Shown here: one piece after another, positions 1 through 7,274 of the stretch | Position numbering within the stretch: the stretch's first letter is position 1 | Layout of the letters: every line of letters starts with the position of its first letter | Source of the DNA: Lentzea californiensis | GTDB lineage: Bacteria > Actinomycetota > Actinomycetes > Mycobacteriales > Pseudonocardiaceae | Direction of reading: 5' to 3' | Assembly: GCF_024648825.1 (NCBI RefSeq) | Contig: NZ_JANBBE010000002.1 | Span: 62,001-126,000, forward strand | DNA length: 64,000 nt | Position numbers and translations under genes: made by a program | The notes under the pieces: model-generated | Databases searched by the model: none | Seen by the model: the letters and a program-made list of their open reading frames with translations, nothing else | What the model was told of the DNA's origin: nothing

Positions 1-309
1 TTCGAGGCCAAGTACGTCAACGACTCCTACGAGGCCGACATCCCGGCGAAGCTCGACGACGACGTCACCGCGCAGCTGCGCGAGCTGGCCGTCACCGCGT
101 TCAAGGCGCTCGACTGCCAGGGTCTGTCCAGGGTGGACTTCTTCCTCACCGAGCAGAACGAGCTGATCGTCAACGAGCTCAACACCATGCCCGGCTTCAC
201 GCCGATCTCCATGTACCCCAAGGCGTGGGACGCGACGGGCATCGACTTCACGACGCTGCTGACCACGCTGATCGAGACGGCGATCGCACGCGGTTCAGGC
301 CTCCGTTAG
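1..309 (+). CDS. ddl: D-alanine--D-alanine ligase, C-terminal part
   Basis: These are the last 102 codons of a D-Ala-D-Ala ligase, the cytosolic ATP-grasp enzyme that makes the dipeptide used at the end of the peptidoglycan stem; the start lies outside the window. Visible are LSRVDFFL and [17 protein letters not shown], the end of the ATP-grasp fold with the metal- and ATP-binding Asp, Glu and Asn residues of the family. The reading frame is open from base 1 to a TAG. The gene converges on a DUF3515 gene across a strong hairpin. The pairing of ddl with DUF3515 and then thiL matches the arrangement I know from mycobacteria, which supports ddl over other ATP-grasp ligases. Confidence 0.93.
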   Translation, partial: FEAKYVNDSYEADIPAKLDDDVTAQLRELAVTAFKALDCQGLSRVDFFLTEQNELIVNELNTMPGFTPISMYPKAWDATGIDFTTLLTTLIETAIARGSGLR

Positions 310-372
310 GCAGGCACGGTGACCGCCGACCTTCACCGCGTCTTTCACCACTCAGCAGGACGCCTCGCGGCA

Positions 373-417
373 CCGGCCCCGCGCCCCCATATGCCCGATA
401 TGAGGACGCGGGGCCGG
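373..417. terminator. bidirectional terminator hairpin between ddl and the DUF3515 gene
   Basis: CCGGCCCCGCG (373-383) pairs perfectly with CGCGGGGCCGG (407-417). The loop holds a second small stem, CATAT (388-392) with ATATG (398-402). It lies between two convergent stop codons, so it can end transcription from both sides. There is no T-run, as is usual for actinobacteria. Confidence 0.7.
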
Positions 418-467
418 CACCACGATGCGCCCGTCGGAGCGGCGAAAGACGGGGCGAATGCCGACGG

Positions 468-1034
468 TCACCGCGCCTCGGTCTTGACCGGCTGCTTCGG
501 CAGGAGGTCGCGCACGGTGGTGGAGATGTCCTGCAACGGTCCGGTGCCCGCGTCGGCGGGCACCGTCAGTGCCACGTACACGCCGCGGTCCACGATCACC
601 CAGGTGGAGCTGTCCGAGCCGGGCAGCTCGAGCCACTGCACGTCGGAGATCACCCGCAGCTGCGAGGTCGCGGACAGTTCGGCCGGCCTCGGCAGGCCGC
701 AGCGCAGGACCACCGGATCGTGTTTGGCGTCACCCCACGCCACCGTGGCGGGGGGAGCGGGCGTGGCGATCTCCCGGCGGGACAGCATGTCCTTCCCGGA
801 CGGCAGGCCCACCGGCAGCTTCTCGACCAGGGAAGCGCATTCCGGACTGCCGGCCGACGGAGCGTCGATCGAGACCAGCGCGAGCGGACCCGTGCGACCG
901 GGTACGTCCTCCGACTGGTTTCCCGTGCCCAGCACTAGACCGAGCCCGGCGACACCGATGGCGAGCAGCACAGCGAGCCCGACCGCCGCGAGCAGCGGCC
1001 GGGACAGCGCCGACGTGGATTCCTGCTGAGTCAC
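468..1034 (-). CDS. DUF3515 membrane-anchored or secreted protein
   Basis: This 188-residue protein has a hydrophobic segment near the N terminus (about residues 13-35, rich in Ala, Val, Leu and Gly) that serves as a signal peptide or single anchor, leaving most of the chain outside the membrane. The external part has few cysteines and no catalytic motif that I recognise. Size, topology and position beside ddl and thiL match the DUF3515 family of actinobacteria, whose function is unknown. The start is GTG. It is transcribed towards ddl, with the Lrp-domain gene 19 bp upstream on the same strand, so the two could share a transcript. Confidence 0.8.
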   Translation of the reverse strand: MTQQESTSALSRPLLAAVGLAVLLAIGVAGLGLVLGTGNQSEDVPGRTGPLALVSIDAPSAGSPECASLVEKLPVGLPSGKDMLSRREIATPAPPATVAWGDAKHDPVVLRCGLPRPAELSATSQLRVISDVQWLELPGSDSSTWVIVDRGVYVALTVPADAGTGPLQDISTTVRDLLPKQPVKTEAR

Positions 1035-1053
1035 CCGGTTATGACAACACGGG

Positions 1054-1287
1054 CTAGAGATGCACCACCGGGCAGGTCAGGGTCCGGGTGATGCCTTCGA
1101 CGTTCTGGATGCGCGCGACCACGAGCTGGCCGAGCTGGTCGACGGTCTCCGCTTCGGCGCGCACGATGACGTCGTAAGGACCGGTGACGTCTTCTGCGGT
1201 GGCTACCCCGGTGATCCCGGAGATCTCGGAGGCGACTGCGGCGGCCTTGCCGACCTCGGTCTGGATGAGGATGTATGCATGCACCAC
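1054..1287 (-). CDS. stand-alone Lrp/AsnC ligand-binding (RAM) domain protein
   Basis: The protein has only 77 residues and consists of the small-molecule-binding RAM domain of the Lrp/AsnC family, with no helix-turn-helix. It starts VHAYILIQ and contains the central GPYDVIVRAEAETVDQLGQ segment and the late GITRTLTCPVV strand of this fold. Such stand-alone domains form oligomeric rings that bind amino acids; the partner here is unknown. It starts at a GTG behind a GGGG-rich stretch and diverges from thiL. It may be co-transcribed with the DUF3515 gene downstream. A regulatory role without its own DNA binding is inferred. Confidence 0.85.
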   Translation of the reverse strand: MVHAYILIQTEVGKAAAVASEISGITGVATAEDVTGPYDVIVRAEAETVDQLGQLVVARIQNVEGITRTLTCPVVHL

Positions 1288-1384
1288 GGCGTGCCCCTTC
1301 GTCGCGACAGGTTGGGTCGAGGTAGGAACGTGTCACGCAACGTACCCCAGTTGGGGTTCCGAATGCTCAGATTGGGAGGCAACT

Positions 1385-2353
1385 TTGCGTCCGGAGCCGC
1401 CGCGCGACGCGGAGACGGTCGCCGATGTGGGTGAGTTCAACCTCATCCACAGGGTGACGACCGGTCGGGCGCAGCCGGAGACGACCATCCTCGGTCCGGG
1501 TGACGACGCGGCCGTGGTCGCCGTCCCGGACGGACGGGTCGTGGCCTCGATGGACCTGCTCGTCGAGGGTGTCCACTTCAGACTCGACTGGTCCAGTCCC
1601 GAGCAGGTGGGCCGAAAAGCGGCCGCGGTGAACCTCGCCGACGTCGTCGCGATGGGAGCGTTGCCGTCCGCGCTGCTCGTCGGTTTCGCCTGCCCCGCGA
1701 ACACCCCCGCAGCGGTCGTCGAGGGGATCATGGCGGGGCTGTGGGACGAGGCGGCGAAGGCCGGTGCGGGCATCGTCGGAGGCGACATGGTCAGCTCCGC
1801 CACACTCGTGATCTCGATCACCGCCATGGGCGACATGAACGGGCTCGAGCCGATCACGAGGTCCGGCGCACTCGTCGGGGACGTCGTGGCGGTCACCGGA
1901 AGGCTCGGCTGGGCCGCCGCGGGACTCGCCGTGCTCGGGCGCGGATTCCGTTCCCCGGTCGGCATCGTGAACGCCCAGCGCACCCCGGAGCCGCCGTACG
2001 AGGAGGGACCCAGGGCCGCCGAGGCCGGTGCCACGTCGATGATCGACGTCTCGGACGGACTGCTGCAGGACCTGAGCCACATCGCGGACGCGTCCGGCGT
2101 CGCGATCGACATCCGCACCGAACTGCTGCCGTTGCACCCGCGCCTGCTCGACGTCGCCTCGGCGCTCGGCGGGGACGCGCGGCACTGGGCGCTGACCGGA
2201 GGCGAGGACCACGCCCTCGCCGCGACGTTCCCCGGCCCCAAGGCGGTTCCGCCGAACTGGACGACCATCGGCACGGTCCGCGCGGGCGCAGGTGTCACGG
2301 TCGACGGCAGGAACTACGAAAAACCTCCTGGCTGGGAGCACTGGCGGGCGTAG
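1385..2353 (+). CDS. thiL: thiamine-monophosphate kinase
   Basis: ThiL phosphorylates thiamine monophosphate with ATP to thiamine diphosphate, the last step of cofactor synthesis. The 322-residue protein shows GPGDDAAVV near the N terminus, SMDLLVEGVHF (the metal and nucleotide site), NLADVVAMGA, MIDVSDGLLQDL and the late TGGEDHAL motif, all typical of the family. I chose the TTG start because GGGAGG (1374-1379) lies five bases upstream and the homologous part begins soon after (GEFNLIHRVT). An ATG at 1363 is in another frame. Several downstream products in this window, glyoxylate carboligase among them, need thiamine diphosphate, although no direct link is visible. Confidence 0.93.
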   Translation: MRPEPPRDAETVADVGEFNLIHRVTTGRAQPETTILGPGDDAAVVAVPDGRVVASMDLLVEGVHFRLDWSSPEQVGRKAAAVNLADVVAMGALPSALLVGFACPANTPAAVVEGIMAGLWDEAAKAGAGIVGGDMVSSATLVISITAMGDMNGLEPITRSGALVGDVVAVTGRLGWAAAGLAVLGRGFRSPVGIVNAQRTPEPPYEEGPRAAEAGATSMIDVSDGLLQDLSHIADASGVAIDIRTELLPLHPRLLDVASALGGDARHWALTGGEDHALAATFPGPKAVPPNWTTIGTVRAGAGVTVDGRNYEKPPGWEHWRA

Positions 2354-2364
2354 AATTCACTCCT

Positions 2365-2820
2365 GTGGAACTATTCACGCGCGCGTATGACCATCCGGAC
2401 TCGGTCAAGCTGATCGCCGACCTCCAGCAGGTCTTCGTCGAACGCTACGGCGACGAGGACGTCACGCCGGTCGATCCGGCGCAGTTCGCCGCGCCCCTGG
2501 GCTACTTCGTGGTCGGCTACCTCGACGGCGTGCCCGTCTCGTGCGGTGGCTGGCGGGTGCACCAGGAGCTCGACGGCGCGGCCGAGATCAAGCGCATGTA
2601 CGTCGCCGACGAGCTGCGTGGCCGCGGCCTCTCCCGGCTGGTCCTGACGAACCTGGAGGACACCGCGAGGGCCGCGGGACATCGGCGGATGGTGCTGGAG
2701 ACCGGTGTGCGCCAGCCGGAGGCGATCGGCCTGTACCTCGCCACCGGCTACGAGCGGATCGACAACTTCGGCGTGTACCGGGACCACCCGGAGAGCCGCT
2801 GCTACGGGAAGTCGTTGTAG
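2365..2820 (+). CDS. GNAT family N-acetyltransferase
   Basis: This 151-residue protein has the GNAT fold for acetyl-CoA-dependent N-acetylation. The acetyl-CoA loop is visible as IKRMYVADELRGRGLSR, followed by LVLTNLEDTARAAGHRR and the C-terminal strand pattern YLATGYERIDNFGVY. The substrate is unknown. There is no Shine-Dalgarno sequence. Instead TAGAAT (2351-2356), which includes the thiL stop codon, stands eight bases before the GTG, so the transcript may be leaderless. The carbonic anhydrase-like gene follows after ten bases. Confidence 0.85.
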   Translation: MELFTRAYDHPDSVKLIADLQQVFVERYGDEDVTPVDPAQFAAPLGYFVVGYLDGVPVSCGGWRVHQELDGAAEIKRMYVADELRGRGLSRLVLTNLEDTARAAGHRRMVLETGVRQPEAIGLYLATGYERIDNFGVYRDHPESRCYGKSL

Positions 2821-2830
2821 GTTCGGGCGC

Positions 2831-3352
2831 ATGGCCATCTATGCGCTGGGGGACTACACGCCGCAGATCCACCCGGAGGCGTACGTGCACCCGGACGCGA
2901 CGGTGATCGGCGACGTCCGCATCGGCGCGTTCTCGTCGGTCTGGCCGCAGGCCGTGCTGCGCGGCGACTACGGGCGCATCGTCGTGGACGAGCGCACGTC
3001 GATCCAGGACGGCACGGTCATCCACTGCACCGAGGTCCACCCGGTGCACATCGGATCGTCGTGCGTCATCGGCCACAACGTGCACATCGAGGGCGCGACC
3101 GTCGCCGACGACTGCCTGATCGCCTCGGGTTCGGTGGTGCTCAACGGTTCCATCGTGGAGAAGGGCGCGATCGTCGGCGCCGGCGCTGTGGTCTCGTTCG
3201 ACGGCCACGTCCGCGAACGCACGATGGTGCTGGGGGTTCCCGCCCGCGAACGCGCCGGACACGTTGTGCCGGAACAGGCCTGGGCGTTCATCGTCGAGAA
3301 GTACGTGCAGAACATCGCTTTGTACCGGGAGAAGCTCCGTCGGCTCGATTGA
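2831..3352 (+). CDS. gamma-class carbonic anhydrase-like hexapeptide-repeat protein
   Basis: This 173-residue protein is a left-handed beta helix built of hexapeptide repeats ([20 protein letters not shown] and so on). It carries the gamma carbonic anhydrase metal-ligand pattern, with histidines in [14 protein letters not shown] and [10 protein letters not shown]. The family includes true carbonic anhydrases as well as the less defined YrdA/PaaY group, and this protein resembles the latter in length. A start at ATG fits the conserved [19 protein letters not shown] beginning. TAGGTT (2818-2823), made partly from the stop codon of the preceding gene, lies seven bases upstream and could be a -10 box for a leaderless mRNA. 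Confidence 0.87.
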   Translation: MAIYALGDYTPQIHPEAYVHPDATVIGDVRIGAFSSVWPQAVLRGDYGRIVVDERTSIQDGTVIHCTEVHPVHIGSSCVIGHNVHIEGATVADDCLIASGSVVLNGSIVEKGAIVGAGAVVSFDGHVRERTMVLGVPARERAGHVVPEQAWAFIVEKYVQNIALYREKLRRLD

Positions 3353-3372
3353 GTGAGATAGGGTTCACAGCC

Positions 3373-4047
3373 GTGGCTCGTCCCCTCAACGAAGTTGTCG
3401 AAGCCGGTTGGGCTGAAGCTCTCGCCCCCGTTGCTGACCAGATCGCCGCCATGGGTGAGTTCCTGCGCGAGGAGGTCGCCGCCGGTCGCACCTACCTACC
3501 GGCGGGCGAGAACGTGCTGCGTGCTTTCCAGCAGCCGTTCCACCAGGTGAAGGTGCTGATCGTCGGTCAGGACCCGTACCCGACGCCCGGCCACGCGGTC
3601 GGCCTGTCGTTCTCCGTGGCCCCCGACGTGCGGCCCATTCCCAAGTCGCTCATCAACATCTACAAGGAGTACGCCGAGGACCTGGGGCACCCGATCCCGT
3701 CCAACGGCGACCTGACGCCGTGGTCCGAGCGCGGTGTCCTGCTGCTCAACAGGGCGCTGACCGTGCAGCCCGGCAAGGCGAACTCCCACCAGGGCAAGGG
3801 CTGGGAGAAGGTGACGGAGCAGGCGATCAAGGCGCTCGCCGCTCGTGACGCACCCCTGGTCTCCATCCTGTGGGGCCGCAACGCACGGAACCTGCGCCCG
3901 TTGTTGGAGCCGTTGCCCGCCATCGAGTCCGCGCACCCGTCGCCGCTTTCCGCGCACGCCGGGTTCTTCGGCTCGAAGCCTTTCAGCCGTGCCAACGAAC
4001 TGCTCGAGAAGCAGGGCGCCGAGCCGATCGACTGGAAGCTCCCGTAA
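3373..4047 (+). CDS. ung: uracil-DNA glycosylase, family 1
   Basis: Ung removes uracil from DNA as the first step of base-excision repair. The 224-residue protein has the family 1 motifs: [17 protein letters not shown] (catalytic Asp and uracil-binding site), LLLNRALTV, and [13 protein letters not shown] (catalytic His with the DNA-intercalating loop). The GTG start is preceded by TAGGGT (3359-3364) at eight bases and by no Shine-Dalgarno sequence. The gene sits between the carbonic anhydrase-like gene and an MFS exporter, close to recG, as in other actinobacteria. Confidence 0.96.
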   Translation: MARPLNEVVEAGWAEALAPVADQIAAMGEFLREEVAAGRTYLPAGENVLRAFQQPFHQVKVLIVGQDPYPTPGHAVGLSFSVAPDVRPIPKSLINIYKEYAEDLGHPIPSNGDLTPWSERGVLLLNRALTVQPGKANSHQGKGWEKVTEQAIKALAARDAPLVSILWGRNARNLRPLLEPLPAIESAHPSPLSAHAGFFGSKPFSRANELLEKQGAEPIDWKLP

Positions 4048-4064
4048 TTGGTTCTTCCCCGCAC

Positions 4065-4090
4065 GTCCCGCGGCACTAGCGTCGCGGGAC
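4065..4090. repeat. inverted repeat directly before the MFS start codon
   Basis: GTCCCGCG (4065-4072) and CGCGGGAC (4083-4090) form a perfect 8-bp inverted repeat with a 10-base spacer. The spacer holds most of TAGCGT (4077-4082), a possible -10 box eight bases before the ATG. It could be an operator or a hairpin that affects initiation. No local regulator gene points to a partner. Confidence 0.45.
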
Positions 4091-5290
4091 ATGCGGGGGA
4101 ATCGAGATCTGAAAATCCTGGCTGCCGGCTCGGCCGTGTCCGAGTTCGGCAGCTCCCTGTCGGTTCTCGTCCTGCTGTTCTGGTCGACGCCCATCAGTCC
4201 GTTGCTGGTGGCCGCGATCCTGGTCGCCGAGCTGCTGCCCTTCGTGCTCGGCGCACCGATCGCCGGAATGCTGGTCGACAAGCTGCCGAACCGCAGGCTG
4301 CTGATCACCGCTCTGCTCGTGCAGGGTGTGGCGATCGCGGCCATCGCGCCCGTCATGAGCCAGCCCCTGCTCGTCATCGCACTCGTGTTGCTCTCCGGGT
4401 GCGGTCGTGCGGTGACGGTGCCCGCGACCTCTGCCCTGGTGCCCCACATCGCCGGCGAGGAAGAAGCGACGCGCGGGTACGCGTGGGTCGGCACCGCTCG
4501 TAGCCTCGGCAGTCTCGCCGGCGTGACCCTCGGTGCGTTGCTCGCCGGGTTCTTCGGGCATCCCGTCGCGTTGCTCGTCGACGGCGCCACGTTCCTCGTT
4601 TACGCCGTGTTGCTGGCGTTCGTGCGTGCGGAACGCAGGCCTTCCGGCGAGCACGCGGCGCGTCCCAGCGCGTTGGCGGGCATTCGGCACGTACGGCGTG
4701 ATCCGGTGCTGTTCGCCGCGATCATCGGCCTGGCGTTCTTCGTCGGCGCGGTCGTGGTGATCAACGTCGCCGACCCCGCGTTCGTGCGGTACGTGCTGCA
4801 CGGCGACGAGTTCATGCTGGGCGCGATGCAGGCGTGCTGGATGGTCGGCATCCTCTTCGGGAACCGGCTGGCCGCGCGGTTGAGGAGCGTTTCGCAGGTG
4901 GCTCAGGCCCTTGCGATCTCCGGCATCACCACCGGGATCGCCGTGCTGATCCCGGCGACGTTCCCGGTCGTCGTGGCGGCGGGCATCGGCTGGCTGATCG
5001 GTGGTGTGTCCAACGGCGTCGACAACGTGTGCATGAACGCCATCGTGCGAATGCGCACTCCTGAGGAGATGCGCGGGCGGGCCTTCGCCGCGGTCGGGTC
5101 GATGGTGACCGGCGCGAACCTGCTCGGGACTGCTGCCGCGGGCGGGTTGCTGCTGGTGATGGGGCCTCGGGCGGTGTTCGCGCTCGGTGGCACCGGGGCG
5201 TTGCTCAGCGGCGTCGCCTGCCTGGTGTTCGTGCGTCGTGCCCTGAAACGCGAAGAGAGCCCGGCCGTGGCCGGGCTCTCTTCGAACTGA
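4091..5290 (+). CDS. major facilitator superfamily exporter
   Basis: This 399-residue integral membrane protein has about twelve hydrophobic segments and resembles the EntS/DHA3 branch of the MFS (an LLPFVLGAPIAGMLVDKLPNR-like loop between helices 2 and 3, with Asp and Arg), which exports small molecules by proton exchange. Its substrate cannot be deduced. The start is the ATG at the end of a perfect inverted repeat; the following residues RGNRDLKILAAG form a short cytoplasmic tail. The last codons lie inside the terminator hairpin shared with rpmB. It seems to be a single-gene insertion between ung and rpmB. Confidence 0.85.
   Translation: MRGNRDLKILAAGSAVSEFGSSLSVLVLLFWSTPISPLLVAAILVAELLPFVLGAPIAGMLVDKLPNRRLLITALLVQGVAIAAIAPVMSQPLLVIALVLLSGCGRAVTVPATSALVPHIAGEEEATRGYAWVGTARSLGSLAGVTLGALLAGFFGHPVALLVDGATFLVYAVLLAFVRAERRPSGEHAARPSALAGIRHVRRDPVLFAAIIGLAFFVGAVVVINVADPAFVRYVLHGDEFMLGAMQACWMVGILFGNRLAARLRSVSQVAQALAISGITTGIAVLIPATFPVVVAAGIGWLIGGVSNGVDNVCMNAIVRMRTPEEMRGRAFAAVGSMVTGANLLGTAAAGGLLLVMGPRAVFALGGTGALLSGVACLVFVRRALKREESPAVAGLSSN
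5252..5283. terminator. bidirectional terminator overlapping the end of the MFS gene
   Basis: A 15-bp perfect stem runs from 5252-5266 to 5269-5283 (core GAGAGCCCGGCC / GGCCGGGCTCTC). It lies within the last codons of the MFS gene and 27 bases past the rpmB stop, so it can serve both convergent genes. Confidence 0.8.
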
Positions 5291-5309
5291 AAACGATCTG
5301 TGGCGGTGA

Positions 5310-5501
5310 TCAGCCGCGCACGACCTTGCCGGCCTTCAGGCAAGACGTGCACACGTTGATCCGCTGGCGCTGCGAGGCCGAGACCTTAGCGCGCACAGAC
5401 TGGATGTTCGGGTTCCAGCGGCGGTTCGTCTTCCGCTGGGAGTGCGAAACCGAATGGCCGAAGCCCGGGCCCTTCGCACAGACGTCGCACACGGCAGCCA
5501 C
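5310..5501 (-). CDS. rpmB: 50S ribosomal protein bL28
   Basis: bL28 is a small basic protein of the large ribosomal subunit. The 63-residue product has CDVC near the start and CTSC near the end, the four cysteines of the zinc-binding (C+) form, plus the conserved [13 protein letters not shown] segment. The GTG start is chosen because the family begins directly before AAVCDVC; longer versions upstream have no homologous sequence. It is transcribed away from the DAK2 gene. The rpmB/DAK2/recG neighbourhood is also seen in Firmicutes (rpmB-yloUV-recG). Confidence 0.95.
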   Translation of the reverse strand: MAAVCDVCAKGPGFGHSVSHSQRKTNRRWNPNIQSVRAKVSASQRQRINVCTSCLKAGKVVRG

Positions 5502-5649
5502 GTCAGCCACTCCTTCAGGTTCCTCAAGCGGTAAGTCTCGCGTCCCGGTGGGCGCGCAAGCGTGCACAAGCCTCATCCGGGCACGGCAACCCAATCAGGG
5601 TAGCCGGTGGCCTCACCCGCGACCAAACCGGGTGGATACTCTCGCCGCC

Positions 5650-7260
5650 ATGCAGGTCATGGATGCGGTCGCGGTGCGCAGATGGGCAGACGCCTGCGTG
5701 CGGTCGTTGGACGCCAATCGGGAGTCGATCGACCAGATCAACGTCTTCCCCGTCCCGGATGGTGACACGGGCACGAACCTGCTGCACACGATGCAGTCGG
5801 CGCTCGACGCGCTGCTGCGCTCACCCATGTCGACCGTGGGGGACGCGTTGTCGGCGCTCGCCCGCGGCGCGCTGGCCGGGGCTCGCGGGAACTCCGGCGT
5901 GATCCTGTCCCAGGTGCTCAGGGGGCTGGCGGAGACCGTGCAGGAGGTGTCGCTGGTCACCGGCACCGCGCTGCGCAACGGACTGCACCGGGCCGACGAG
6001 CTGGCCACCGCCGCCGTGTCCAAGCCGGTCGCGGGCACCGTTCTGTCGGTGCTGCACGCGGCGTCCGAGGCCGCTCGTGACTGCGAGTCGGACGAACTGG
6101 ACGACGTGGTGATGGCGGCGTCGCGCGCGGGTGCCGTCGCACTGGCCGACACGCCCCGCCAGCTCGCCGTGCTGGCCAAGGCGGGAGTGGTCGACGCCGG
6201 CGGGCGAGGGCTCGTTGTGTTGTTGGACACACTGGCTGCGGTGATCACCGGCCAAACCGTGGAAACGCCGATGGACGCGCCCTTGCTGCCGCGCACACCG
6301 GAGTCGCTGACGACCGAGCGCGAGAGCGGGTCGCCGGAGTTCGAGTACGAGGTCATGTACCTGCTCGACGGCACCTCGGAGGAGTCGGTCGCCGAGCTGC
6401 GCGCCACGTTGAACGGCCTGGGCGACTGCGTGTCGGTGGTGGGCGACGGCGTCTCGCTGTGGACCGTGCACGTGCACTGCAACGACATCGGAGCCGCCGT
6501 CGAGGCGGGTGTGCGCGCGGGGCGTCCGCACCGCATCACCGTGGCGCGGTTCGCTGATCAGATCGCCGCGCAGGCTTCACGGTTCGTGCGTGACCGGGCC
6601 ATCGTGGTGGTGGTGAGTGGTGCCGTGGACCTGTTCCGGGCGGAGGGTGCCACGGTGTTCGACCTGGCTTCTTCTTCCGCGACGCCCACGGACCTGTTGT
6701 CGGCCATCGTGTCGACGCGCGCGCGTCACGTCGCGGTGCTGCCGGGCGATCCGGACCTCCGCGAGGCCTTGGACGAGGCCGTGGCGTACGCACAGGCCGC
6801 GGGGCAGGACGTAGTGGTGGTGCCGACGTTCTCGCCCGTGCAGGCTCTCGCGGCGTTGGCGGTGCACGACTCTTCTCGACGCGCTGGTGATGACGTTGTC
6901 GCCATGGCCGAGGCCGCCGCCGCCACGCGTCGCGGCGAACTCGCGATCGCCGCCGACGAGGCCCTGACGTGGGTGGGCCGCTGCCAGCCGGGCGACCTGC
7001 TGGGCATGCTCGACGGCGAGGTCGTGCTGATCGAACCGGGACCGGCGACACCGGAGTCGTTGATGGACCTGTCCTGCCGGCTGGTCGACCGCATGCTGGC
7101 GGGCGGCGGCGAGCTGGTGACCGTGATCCTGGGCGCGGACGTCCCGGAAGGCCTGGCCGGCGTGCTGGAGGACCACGTGCGGGTCACCCATCCGGAGGTC
7201 GAGGTGACCGCGTATCCGGGTGGACAGCCGGACGCGGTGATTTTTGTCGGTGTCGAGTAG
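5650..7260 (+). CDS. DAK2 (DhaL) domain protein, YloV/FakA-like kinase subunit
   Basis: This 536-residue protein begins with a DhaL/DAK2 ATP-binding domain: INVFPVPDGDTGTNLLHTM supplies the Asp cluster for Mg-ATP, and GARGNSGVILSQ and GVVDAGGRGLVVLLD are further family motifs. The rest (about 220-536) is the long C-terminal part of the YloV/FakA family. In Firmicutes FakA phosphorylates fatty acids handed over by FakB; whether the actinobacterial protein does so is not known to me. TACTCT (5637-5642) stands seven bases before the ATG, without a Shine-Dalgarno sequence. recG follows after 14 bases, so both are probably one operon. Confidence 0.85.
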   Translation: MQVMDAVAVRRWADACVRSLDANRESIDQINVFPVPDGDTGTNLLHTMQSALDALLRSPMSTVGDALSALARGALAGARGNSGVILSQVLRGLAETVQEVSLVTGTALRNGLHRADELATAAVSKPVAGTVLSVLHAASEAARDCESDELDDVVMAASRAGAVALADTPRQLAVLAKAGVVDAGGRGLVVLLDTLAAVITGQTVETPMDAPLLPRTPESLTTERESGSPEFEYEVMYLLDGTSEESVAELRATLNGLGDCVSVVGDGVSLWTVHVHCNDIGAAVEAGVRAGRPHRITVARFADQIAAQASRFVRDRAIVVVVSGAVDLFRAEGATVFDLASSSATPTDLLSAIVSTRARHVAVLPGDPDLREALDEAVAYAQAAGQDVVVVPTFSPVQALAALAVHDSSRRAGDDVVAMAEAAAATRRGELAIAADEALTWVGRCQPGDLLGMLDGEVVLIEPGPATPESLMDLSCRLVDRMLAGGGELVTVILGADVPEGLAGVLEDHVRVTHPEVEVTAYPGGQPDAVIFVGVE

Positions 7261-7274
7261 TTCAATAGGGCGCG

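Noticed and set aside
1363-1365. ATG as start of thiL
   Set aside because: It is not in the thiL frame; TTG 1385 has a well-placed GGGAGG.
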